The translations under genes were made by a program, and so were the position numbers. From positions 3,100,001 to 3,164,000 of the forward strand of contig JASGIT010000001.1 in the NCBI GenBank assembly GCA_047601665.1: DNA of 64,000 nucleotides, given 5' to 3'. The notes below the pieces were generated by a model. The model was given only the letters and a program-made list of their open reading frames with translations, was not told the origin of the DNA and did not search any database. Every line of letters starts with the position of its first letter. The first letter of the stretch is position 1. Of this stretch, positions 45,888-52,954 are shown piece after piece. Source of the stretch: JASGIT01 sp047601665 (GTDB lineage: Bacteria > Pseudomonadota > Gammaproteobacteria > Burkholderiales > Burkholderiaceae_C).

Positions 45888-46931
45888 ATGGATATGAACG
45901 AGTTGGATTCCCTGGCCGAAAGCGCCAAGCAAGCGTTTGAGCAAGCCCACACGCCCGCCGATCTGGAAAACGCCAAGGCGCAGTTCCTGGGCAAGTCGGG
46001 CCGCATCACCGAACTCATGAAGGGCATGGCGCAGCTCTCCGTCGAGGAGAAGAAAACGCGCGGCGCGGCCATCAACGTGGCCAAGCAGGCCATCGAGGCG
46101 GCCTTGAACGCGCGCCGCCAGCAGCTGGCCGAGGCCGAGTTGCAGGCCCAGCTCCAGGCCGAGGCGCTGGACGTGACGCTGCCGGGCCGCCAACGCGGCG
46201 CGGGCGGCCTGCACCCCGTGTCGCTCACGCGCGAGCGCATCGAGGGCATCTTCGGCTCCATGGGTTTCGACGTGGCCGACGGCCCCGAGATCGAGATCGA
46301 CTGGTTCAACTTCACCGCGCTGAACACGCCCGAAGACCATCCGGCGCGCTCTATGCACGACACCTTCTACGTCGAAGGCGGCCACGTGCTGCGCACCCAC
46401 ACCAGCCCCATGCAGATTCGCTATGCGGTGCAGCACGTCAAGAAGCACCAGCACCTGATCGACGCCGGGCTGCCGATGCCCGAAATCCGCGTGATCGCGC
46501 CGGGCCGCACCTACCGCGTGGACAGCGACGCCACGCACTCGCCCATGTTCCACCAGGTCGAAGGGCTGTGGGTGGGCGAGAACATCAGCTTCAAGGACCT
46601 GAAGTCCGTCTACGTGAGCTTTCTGCACCAGTTCTTCGAGACGACGGACATGCAGATCCGCTTCCGCCCCAGCTACTTCCCCTTCACCGAGCCCAGCGCC
46701 GAGATCGACATGATGTTCGGCACCGGCCCGCTCAAGGGCCGCTGGCTCGAAGTGTCCGGCTCGGGCCAGGTGCACCCCCAGGTCATCCGCAACATGGGCC
46801 TGGACCCCGAGAAATACATTGGCTTCGCCTTCGGCTCGGGTATCGACCGCCTGACCATGCTGCGCTACGGCGTGAACGATTTGCGTCTGTTCTTCGACGG
46901 CGACATCCGCTTCCTGTCGCAGTTCCAGTAA
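45888..46931 (+). CDS. pheS: Phenylalanyl-tRNA synthetase alpha subunit
   Basis: A 347-residue catalytic subunit of the (alpha-beta)2 enzyme. N-terminal coiled coil (about 1-85, ESAKQAFEQAHTPADLENAKAQFLGKSG), then the class-II core: HPVSLTRERIEGIFGSMGFDVADGPEIE, DDTFYV-type motif (MHDTFYVEGGHVLRTHTSPMQIR), RVIAPGRTYRVDSDATHSPMFHQVEG and the motif-3 GFAFGSGIDRLTMLRYG. Either ATG (45888 MDMNEL or 45894 MNEL) may be used. pheT follows after 134 bp containing a repeat. Confidence 0.97.
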   Translation: MDMNELDSLAESAKQAFEQAHTPADLENAKAQFLGKSGRITELMKGMAQLSVEEKKTRGAAINVAKQAIEAALNARRQQLAEAELQAQLQAEALDVTLPGRQRGAGGLHPVSLTRERIEGIFGSMGFDVADGPEIEIDWFNFTALNTPEDHPARSMHDTFYVEGGHVLRTHTSPMQIRYAVQHVKKHQHLIDAGLPMPEIRVIAPGRTYRVDSDATHSPMFHQVEGLWVGENISFKDLKSVYVSFLHQFFETTDMQIRFRPSYFPFTEPSAEIDMMFGTGPLKGRWLEVSGSGQVHPQVIRNMGLDPEKYIGFAFGSGIDRLTMLRYGVNDLRLFFDGDIRFLSQFQ

Positions 46932-46943
46932 TGCAAAAAAGTG

Positions 46944-47028
46944 AGCGGCCAGCGCTGGCTACATCTGGTTTTCAGACTGTTTTGATGCTGAAGCCCATAC
47001 GAATCAAGCGCTAGCAGCTCCTTTTTCA
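46944..47028 (-). repeat. Interspersed repeat, copy 12 (extended)
   Basis: In minus orientation: AAAAAGGAGCTGCTAGCGCT, TGATTCGTATGGGCTTCAGC, then CAGCGCTGGCCGCT. It is a longer composite copy filling most of the pheS-pheT gap; the outer parts CCAGCGCTGG and AGCGCT suggest two nested or fused units. Confidence 0.7.
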
Positions 47029-47065
47029 AGAGCAAAGCCCCAGAGCCCCAGACCTGTCCCAGACC

Positions 47066-49486
47066 ATGCAATTTCCCGAATCTTGGTTGCGCGAATTCTG
47101 CAACCCGCCCCTGTCCACCCAGGCCCTGGCCGACACGCTGACCATGGCCGGCCTCGAAGTGGAAGAACTGTGCCCCGTGGCCCCGCCGTTCACCAAGATC
47201 GTGGTGGGCGAGATCAAGGAAGCCGTGCAGCACCCCAACGCCGACCGCCTGCGCGTGTGCCAGGTGGACGTGGGGCAGGGCGCGCTGCTCAACATCGTCT
47301 GCGGCGCGCCCAACGCGCGCGCGGGCATCAAGGTGCCGTGCGCGCTGGTGGGCGCCGAACTGCCGCCGGGCGACGACGGCAAGCCTTTCCAGATCAAGCT
47401 CGGCAAGCTGCGCGGCGTGGAAAGCCAGGGCATGTTGTGCTCGGCGCGCGAACTCAAGCTGTCCGAAGACCACGGCGGCCTACTCGAACTGCCGCCGGAT
47501 GCCCCGCTGGGCCAGGACATCCGCGAGTTCCTGAACCTGGACGACACGCTCATCACCCTCAAGCTCACGCCCAATCTGGCGCACAACCTGAGTGTGTACG
47601 GCATCGCGCGCGAAGTGGCCGCGCTGACCGGCGCGCCCTTGCAATCGCCCGAATTCCCCGCCGCCGCCGTGGGCCACGCCGACACGCTGCTGGTGAAAAT
47701 CAGCGCGCCCGACCTGTGCGGCCGCTTCTCGGGCCGCATCGTGCGCAACGTCAACACCCAGGCCCAGACGCCGCAGTGGATGGTCGACCGCCTGGCGCGC
47801 TGCGGCCAGCGCAGCGTGGCGCCGCTGGTGGACATCTCGAACTACGTGATGTTCGAGCTGGGCCGCCCCTCGCACATCTTCGACCTGGACAAAATCCACG
47901 GCGGCCTCGACGTGCGCTGGGGCAGGGCGGGCGAACAGCTCAAGCTGCTCAACGGCAACACCGTCACCGTCGATGAAAAAGTGGGCGTGATTGCTGACGA
48001 CCAACAGGTCGAATCATTGGCCGGCATCATGGGCGGCGACGCCACGGCGGTGTCCGACGGCACCAAGAACATCTACATCGAAGCCGCCTTCTGGTGGCCC
48101 AAGGCGATCGCGGGCCGCTCGCGCCGCTACAACTTCTCGACCGACGCGGGCCACCGCTTCGAGCGCGGCGTCGATCCCGCGCTGACCGTGGAGCACATCG
48201 AGCGCATCACCGCGCTGGTGCTGCAGATCTGCGGCACGCCCGATACGCAGTGTGGCCCCATCGACGACCAGAGCCCCAACGTGCCCCAGCCGCAACCCGT
48301 CACCCTGCGCGTGGCGCGCGCGGCCAAGGTCATCGGAATGCCGCTCACGCAACAGCAGTGCGCCCACGCGCTGCGCAGCCTGGGCCTGCCGCTGACCGAG
48401 GGCGACGGCACGATCACCGTGCAGCCGCCGTCGTACCGCTTCGACCTCGTCATCGAGGAAGACCTGATCGAGGAAGTGGCGCGCATCGTGGGCTACAACC
48501 AGCTGCCCGCCACGCCGCCGCTCGCGCCCGTCACACCCAAGCTGCAGCCCGAAGCCACGCGCAGCCCCCATGCCGTGCGCCGCCAGCTCGCGGGCCTGGG
48601 CTACCAGGAGACGATCAACTTCAGCTTCGTCGAAGAACGCTGGGAGCATGAACTCGCGGGCAACCCGCAGCCCATCCAGTTGCTGAACCCGATTGCGAGC
48701 CAGATGAGCGTGATGCGCTCGTCCCTGCTGGGTTCGCTGCTACAGGTTTTGAAGTTCAACCTCGACCGCAAGGCCAGCCGCGTGCGCGTGTTCGAACTGG
48801 GCCGCGTGTTCCTGCGCGACGCCAGCGTGCAGAACACCGACACCACCGTCGCGGGCGTGCACCAGCCCATGCGCGTGGCCGGCCTGGCCTACGGCGCGGC
48901 GGACGCGCTGCAATGGAGCCGCAAGGAACAGCCCGTGGACTTCTACGACGCCCGGGGCGATGTGGAAGCGCTGCTCGCGCCCGTGCAGGCCACCTTCGAG
49001 CCAGCCGCCCACCCCGCCATGCACCCGGGCCGCTGCGCCCGCGTGCTGGTGGCAGGCCGCGAAATCGGCCACGTGGGCGAACTGCACCCACGTTGGCGCC
49101 AAGGCTGGGACTTGCCCCAGGCCCCGGTGCTGTTCGAGCTGGAACTGGACGCCGTGCTGCAGCGCCCCGTGCCCGAATTCCACCCCGTGGCCAAGCACCA
49201 GGCGGTGGAGCGCGACCTGGCCGTGGTCGTGGCGGAAAGTGTGACCCACGCGCAGCTCATGGCCGCCATCGGGTCCGCCACCAAGCTGCTGCGCAACGCC
49301 ACCCTGTTCGACGTGTACCGCCCCAAGGCCGGTGCCGCAGGCGGCCTGGCGCAAGGCGAAAAGAGCCTGGCCGTGCGCCTGACGCTGGCGAACGACGCCG
49401 CCTCGCTGACCGAGGCCGAGATCGAATCCGCCGTGCAATCCGTGGTGCAGCAACTGGCCGAGCGCACTGGCGCGCGCCTGCGCTGA
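47066..49486 (+). CDS. pheT: Phenylalanyl-tRNA synthetase beta subunit
   Basis: An 806-residue subunit. The N-terminal tRNA-binding EMAP-like domain is seen in FTKIVVGEIKEAVQHPNADRLRVCQVDVG...IVCGAPNARAGIKVPCALVGAELP. The B3/B4 editing domain follows (MVDRLARCGQRSVAPLVDISNYVMFELGRPSHIFDLDKI), then the B5 domain and catalytic-like core (LDEDLIEEVARIVGYNQLP-type: EEDLIEEVARIVGYNQLPATPP), and the C-terminal FDX-ACB anticodon domain (EFHPVAKHQAVERDLAVVV...TLFDVYRPKAG). Length is the usual 790-810. ihfA follows by 11 bp. Confidence 0.97.
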   Translation: MQFPESWLREFCNPPLSTQALADTLTMAGLEVEELCPVAPPFTKIVVGEIKEAVQHPNADRLRVCQVDVGQGALLNIVCGAPNARAGIKVPCALVGAELPPGDDGKPFQIKLGKLRGVESQGMLCSARELKLSEDHGGLLELPPDAPLGQDIREFLNLDDTLITLKLTPNLAHNLSVYGIAREVAALTGAPLQSPEFPAAAVGHADTLLVKISAPDLCGRFSGRIVRNVNTQAQTPQWMVDRLARCGQRSVAPLVDISNYVMFELGRPSHIFDLDKIHGGLDVRWGRAGEQLKLLNGNTVTVDEKVGVIADDQQVESLAGIMGGDATAVSDGTKNIYIEAAFWWPKAIAGRSRRYNFSTDAGHRFERGVDPALTVEHIERITALVLQICGTPDTQCGPIDDQSPNVPQPQPVTLRVARAAKVIGMPLTQQQCAHALRSLGLPLTEGDGTITVQPPSYRFDLVIEEDLIEEVARIVGYNQLPATPPLAPVTPKLQPEATRSPHAVRRQLAGLGYQETINFSFVEERWEHELAGNPQPIQLLNPIASQMSVMRSSLLGSLLQVLKFNLDRKASRVRVFELGRVFLRDASVQNTDTTVAGVHQPMRVAGLAYGAADALQWSRKEQPVDFYDARGDVEALLAPVQATFEPAAHPAMHPGRCARVLVAGREIGHVGELHPRWRQGWDLPQAPVLFELELDAVLQRPVPEFHPVAKHQAVERDLAVVVAESVTHAQLMAAIGSATKLLRNATLFDVYRPKAGAAGGLAQGEKSLAVRLTLANDAASLTEAEIESAVQSVVQQLAERTGARLR

Positions 49487-49497
49487 GAAAGACCGGT

Positions 49498-49836
49498 ATG
49501 AGCGAATTCGACTTTGAATTTGCCGTGGACAGCCTGGAAACCCCCGCGCTGACCAAGGCCCAGCTGGCCGACTTGCTGTTCGACCAGATCGGATTGAACA
49601 AGCGCGAGTCCAAGGACATGATCGACGCTTTTTTCGACCTGATTGCGGGCAGCCTCGTCGAAGGCACGGACGTGAAGCTCTCGGGCTTCGGCAACTTCCA
49701 GATCCGCACCAAGGCCCCGCGCCCTGGCCGGAACCCGCGCACGGGCGAGCTGATACCCATCCAGGCGCGGCGCGTGGTCACCTTCCACGCCAGCAGCAAG
49801 CTCAAGGAACAAATCCAGGACAGCGCCGCGCCGTGA
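49498..49836 (+). CDS. ihfA: Integration host factor alpha subunit
   Basis: A 112-residue DNA-bending protein forming a heterodimer with IhfB. The pattern LTKAQLADLLFDQIGLNKRESKDMIDAFFDLIAGSLVEGTDVKLSGFGNFQIRTKAPRPGRNPRTGELIPIQARRVVTFHAS is IhfA, with the intercalating proline arm RPGRNPRTGE. It has an N-terminal extension of about 15 residues (MSEFDFEFAVDSLET). Position after pheT and before a MerR gene is conserved in proteobacteria; ihfA is commonly co-transcribed with pheST. Confidence 0.96.
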   Translation: MSEFDFEFAVDSLETPALTKAQLADLLFDQIGLNKRESKDMIDAFFDLIAGSLVEGTDVKLSGFGNFQIRTKAPRPGRNPRTGELIPIQARRVVTFHASSKLKEQIQDSAAP

Positions 49837-49860
49837 AAATGGTAGGCTAGACGGTCGTTC

Positions 49861-50259
49861 ATGGTTACCCCGCTCCCTCCCATCCCCGCCAAGCGCTACT
49901 TCACCATCGGTGAGGTGGCCGAGCTGTGCGGCGTCAAGCCGCACGTGCTGCGCTACTGGGAGCAGGAATTCACGCAGCTGCGCCCCATGAAACGGCGCGG
50001 CAACCGCCGCTACTACCAGCACCATGAAGTGCTGATGATCCGCCGCATCCGCGACCTGCTGTACGACCAGGGCTTCACCATCAGCGGCGCGCGCAACCGC
50101 TTGCAGGAACTGGCCCATGCCGGGCCCGCAGGCGAGGGCGCTCTCGAGTTGGTAGAGGCACCCGACGAGCCCATGCCTGGCAGCGCGGCCCCTCTGGTGG
50201 CCGACCTGCAAACAGTCCGGCAAGAATTGTTGGAAATCAGGGCCTTGCTCGCCGGATAG
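49861..50259 (+). CDS. MerR-family transcriptional regulator
   Basis: A 132-residue regulator. The N-terminal winged helix RYFTIGEVAELCGVKPHVLRYWEQEFTQLRPMKRRGNRRYYQHHEVLMIRRIRDLLYDQGFTISGARNRL (about 12-81) is the MerR DNA-binding domain. The short C-terminus (VADLQTVRQELLEIRALL) is a dimerisation coiled coil. No metal-binding cysteines are present, so it is not a metal sensor of the MerR/CueR type. It follows ihfA by 24 bp, a linkage widespread in proteobacteria; its target is unknown. Confidence 0.9.
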   Translation: MVTPLPPIPAKRYFTIGEVAELCGVKPHVLRYWEQEFTQLRPMKRRGNRRYYQHHEVLMIRRIRDLLYDQGFTISGARNRLQELAHAGPAGEGALELVEAPDEPMPGSAAPLVADLQTVRQELLEIRALLAG

Positions 50260-50289
50260 CTGCTTTTTTCTGTATATAATCTAAGTCTT

Positions 50290-50366
50290 CGGCGTGTAGC
50301 GCAGCCTGGTAGCGCACTTGCATGGGGTGCAAGGGGTCGCGAGTTCGAATCCCGCCACGCCGACCA
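50290..50366 (+). tRNA. tRNA-Pro (anticodon GGG)
   Basis: A 77-nt cloverleaf. Acceptor stem CGGCGTG / CACGCCG with ACCA encoded at the 3' end; D-arm GCGCAGCCTGGTAGCGC; anticodon stem CTTGC / GCAAG around the loop ATGGGGT, giving GGG, which reads CCC/CCU proline codons; T-arm with GTTCGAATC. It closely resembles E. coli tRNA-Pro(GGG). It follows the MerR gene by 30 bp and is followed by a strong terminator. Confidence 0.96.
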
Positions 50367-50374
50367 ATACAGAC

Positions 50375-50411
50375 AACCCGCTATAGCTATCAAGGCTATA
50401 GCGGGTTTTTC
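50375..50411 (+). terminator. Terminator of tRNA-Pro
   Basis: AACCCGCTATAG (50375-50386) pairs with CTATAGCGGGTT (50396-50407), followed by TTTTC. A 12-bp perfect stem, nine bases after the tRNA. Confidence 0.92.
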
Positions 50412-50728
50412 TTTGTCCGGTTATTCTGGGAACAATCTGGGAACAGTTGGCGTGAGTTAGTAGCCGCTTGGTGTCCCTGGCCTCTATGCCTGCGAACTTG
50501 GTCTATTACTTCCATAGGGTGGCCGAGTTGAACCCTTCCTGGTGGCACAGTTCCGCCATGCTCATGCCGGCGCCGGCCTGCTTGATGAACCAGATGACAA
50601 TGGCTGTCCCTTCGCGCCACTCGCCTCCGAGGCGATGACGCCTGGCGAGGGGCGGTATTCACGCCACCACGGCTGCCGCTGCGGCGCGTGAAGACATTGT
50701 TTAACAGACATCCATTTCAGGAAAGCCC
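50412..50728. other. Intergenic scar region after tRNA-Pro
   Basis: About 317 bp without an intact gene. It starts with a direct repeat CTGGGAACA / CTGGGAACA (from about 50427 to 50447), then low-complexity-free DNA, then an IS3 orfA fragment (50506-50601), then a hairpin-like CGCCTCCGAGGCG and the rraA upstream region. This fits a degraded integration site at the 3' end of a tRNA gene. Confidence 0.5.
50506..50601 (-). pseudogene. IS3-family transposase OrfA remnant
   Basis: On the minus strand a frame reads IVIWFIKQAGAGMSMAEL then CHQEGFNSATLWK and a TAA stop. This matches the N-terminal helix-turn-helix of IS3-type OrfA proteins (F-I-x-Q-A-x-A-G-M...L-C-x-x-x-G-F-x-x-A-x-x-x-K-W). Only about 32 codons are left; the normal start and the rest of orfA, all of orfB and the terminal inverted repeats are missing. 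A dead fragment. Confidence 0.7.
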
Positions 50729-51217
50729 ATGACTTTCAGCACCTGCGATTTTTGCGATGCCCACAAGGGCGACGAGAGCGGCGCGTTCCGCGTGCTGCCT
50801 CCGGTGTTCCAGCACTACGGCGGCCAGGCCGCCTTCAGCGGGCCGGTGACCACGGTGAAGTGCTTCGAGGACAACACCCAGGTCAAGGCCGCCGTCGAGT
50901 CGCCCGGCGAAGGCCGGGTGCTGGTGGTGGATGGCGGCGCGTCGCTGCGCCGCGCACTGGTGGGCGGCAACCTGGCCGCCGCCGCCGCCAGGAACGGCTG
51001 GGCCGGCCTGGTGGTGAACGGCTGCGTGCGCGACGTGGCCGAGCTGAACGCCGCCGCCGTGGGCATCCGCGCGCTGGGCCTCGTCCCCCTGCCCACCGAG
51101 CGGCGCGGCGAGGGCCAGCGCGACGTGGTGGTGCAGATCCAGGGCGTGTGGGTGCGGCCCGGTGACTGGCTGTATGCCGATGCGGACGGCATCGTGGTCA
51201 GTGCTTCCAAATTGTGA
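50729..51217 (+). CDS. rraA: RraA-family protein (RNase E activity regulator or HMG aldolase)
   Basis: A 162-residue protein. The pattern FSTCDFCDAHKGDESGAFRVLPPVFQHYGG, then VLVVDGGASLRRALVGGNLAAAAARNGWAGLVVNGCVRDVAELNAAAVGIRALGLVPLPTE and WVRPGDWLYADADGIVVS, matches RraA-like proteins. Enterobacterial RraA inhibits RNase E by binding it; many others of this fold are class-II 4-hydroxy-4-methyl-2-oxoglutarate / oxaloacetate aldolases, and GGNLA...GCVRD carries the residues used there (Arg-Asp pair). Which role applies here is unresolved. A trimer in the cytoplasm. ATG with CAGGAAAG upstream. Confidence 0.88.
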   Translation: MTFSTCDFCDAHKGDESGAFRVLPPVFQHYGGQAAFSGPVTTVKCFEDNTQVKAAVESPGEGRVLVVDGGASLRRALVGGNLAAAAARNGWAGLVVNGCVRDVAELNAAAVGIRALGLVPLPTERRGEGQRDVVVQIQGVWVRPGDWLYADADGIVVSASKL

Positions 51218-51455
51218 GAGCCGAATTTCGCAGTGCGGTATTCTGTATGCTGCGCTGCGCAAAAATTTCTCCATCTGACAAGAAAAAATTTCACATGGAG
51301 GGATGAAGTGGTTAAGTCGTTGATTTTTAAATGAAAAAATTTTCGTCTTATATAAGACATAAGAGCTTACTAAGGTCTTATAGAAGACTTAGAATTCATC
51401 CCATGGCAGCCAACGAGCCGCCTCCGTTTTCAACCCACCCTCTGGAGAAGTTCAC
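51218..51455 (+). promoter_or_regulatory. aceA control region, AT-rich, with two tandem operators
   Basis: An AT-rich 238-bp region, unlike the surrounding GC-rich DNA. Two near-identical palindromes, GTCTTATATAAGAC (51345-51358) and GTCTTATAGAAGAC (51375-51388), lie exactly 30 bp apart, about three helical turns, consistent with cooperative binding of a dimeric repressor such as a GntR/TetR-type regulator. Upstream AAAAATTTCTCC and AAAAAATTTCAC are direct repeats. The regulator is not in the window. CTGGAGAAG lies just before the aceA ATG. Confidence 0.7.
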
Positions 51456-52784
51456 ATGTCGAGCATCAACGCACAACTGAGCCGCGAACAGCAGATCGCT
51501 GCCCTGGAAAAAGACTGGGCGCAAAACCCCCGCTGGAAGCTGGTCAAGCGCGGCTACAGCGCCGCCGACGTGGTGCGTCTGCGCGGCAGCCTGCAGCCCG
51601 AGTACACGCTGGCCCAGCGCGGCGCGGCCAAGCTGTGGGAGCTGGTGAACGGCGGCGCCAAGAAGGGCTACGTGAACGCCTTCGGCGCCATCACCGCGGG
51701 CCAGGCCATGCAGCAGGCCAAGGCCGGCCTCGAAGCCGTGTACCTGTCGGGCTGGCAGGTCGCCGCCGACGGCAACACGTCGGAAACCATGTACCCCGAC
51801 CAGTCGCTGTACGCCTACGACTCGGTGCCCACCATGGTGCGCCGCATCAACAACACCTTCAAGCGCGCTGACGAAATCCAGTGGGGCCGCGGCGTGAACC
51901 CCGGCGACAAGGAATTCACCGACTACTTCCTGCCCATCGTGGCCGACGCGGAAGCCGGCTTCGGCGGCGTGCTGAACGCCTTCGAACTGATGAAGAACAT
52001 GATCGCCGCCGGTGCTGCCGGCGTGCACTTCGAAGACCAGCTGGCCGCCGTGAAGAAGTGCGGCCACATGGGCGGCAAGGTGCTCGTGCCCACCCAGGAA
52101 GCCGTCGAGAAGCTGATCGCCGCGCGCTTCGCCGCCGACGTGATGGGCGTGCCCACCATCGTGCTGGCCCGCACCGACGCCGAGGCCGCCAACCTGATCA
52201 CCAGCGACCACGACGCCAACGACAAGCCCTTCCTGACCGGCGAGCGCACGCAAGAAGGCTTCTACCGCGTGAAGAACGGCCTGGAGCAGGCCATCAGCCG
52301 CGGCGTGGCCTACGCGCCCTACGCCGACCTGGTGTGGTGCGAAACCGGCGTGCCCGACATCGGCTTCGCCCGCGAATTCGCCCAGGCCGTGCACGCCGCC
52401 TGCCCCGGCAAGCTGCTGTCGTACAACTGCTCGCCCTCGTTCAACTGGAAGAAGAACCTCAACGACAGCCAGATCGCATCCTTCCAGGAAGATCTGTCGG
52501 CGCTGGGCTACAAGTACCAGTTCATCACGCTGGCCGGCATCCACAGCAACTGGTACAACACCTTCAAGTTCGCCCACGCCTACGCACGCGGCGAAGGCAT
52601 GAAGCATTACGTGGAAATGGTCCAGGAACCCGAATTCGCCGCACGCGAACAGGGCTACACCTTCGTGTCGCACCAGCAGGAAGTGGGTGCGGGCTACTTT
52701 GACGACGTGACCACCGTGATCCAGGGCGGCTCGTCCAGCGTGAAGGCGCTGACCGGTTCCACCGAAGAAGAGCAGTTCCACTGA
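51456..52784 (+). CDS. aceA: Isocitrate lyase
   Basis: A 442-residue glyoxylate-shunt enzyme cleaving isocitrate to succinate and glyoxylate, used for growth on acetate and fatty acids. The active-site loop KKCGHMGGK has the catalytic Cys202. Also seen are YLSGWQVAADGN, PIVADAEAGFGGVLNAFELMKNMI (Mg-binding) and FSYNCSPSFNW-type SYNCSPSFNWKKN. The length is that of the bacterial short form. It is preceded by a two-operator region and followed by a strong terminator. The next gene encodes a fatty-acid-type P450, so a lipid-degradation context is possible. Confidence 0.98.
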   Translation: MSSINAQLSREQQIAALEKDWAQNPRWKLVKRGYSAADVVRLRGSLQPEYTLAQRGAAKLWELVNGGAKKGYVNAFGAITAGQAMQQAKAGLEAVYLSGWQVAADGNTSETMYPDQSLYAYDSVPTMVRRINNTFKRADEIQWGRGVNPGDKEFTDYFLPIVADAEAGFGGVLNAFELMKNMIAAGAAGVHFEDQLAAVKKCGHMGGKVLVPTQEAVEKLIAARFAADVMGVPTIVLARTDAEAANLITSDHDANDKPFLTGERTQEGFYRVKNGLEQAISRGVAYAPYADLVWCETGVPDIGFAREFAQAVHAACPGKLLSYNCSPSFNWKKNLNDSQIASFQEDLSALGYKYQFITLAGIHSNWYNTFKFAHAYARGEGMKHYVEMVQEPEFAAREQGYTFVSHQQEVGAGYFDDVTTVIQGGSSSVKALTGSTEEEQFH

Positions 52785-52823
52785 TCTTCCCTCCCTTCCG
52801 CCCCTGGGCGGCCTGTGCAAAGG

Positions 52824-52848
52824 AACCCGGCCTCGTGCCGGGTTTTTT
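52824..52848 (+). terminator. Rho-independent terminator of aceA
   Basis: AACCCGGC (52824-52831), loop CTCGT-type, GCCGGGTT (52837-52844), then TTTT. About 40 bp after the aceA stop. Confidence 0.93.
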
Positions 52849-52954
52849 CATGTCTACGGAATATCCCCAAGCACCGGCGCGAGGGATACGAAAAGTAGCA
52901 AACATGCGGCACACTGCGGCACCCAGCCCCTGTCTATAACAAAGGAGACACCCC

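Noticed and set aside
47960..48020. AT-richer patch in pheT as another embedded repeat
   Set aside because: It lacks the TAGCTGC and GCGCTGGAGGCC cores; similarity to the family is not above chance.
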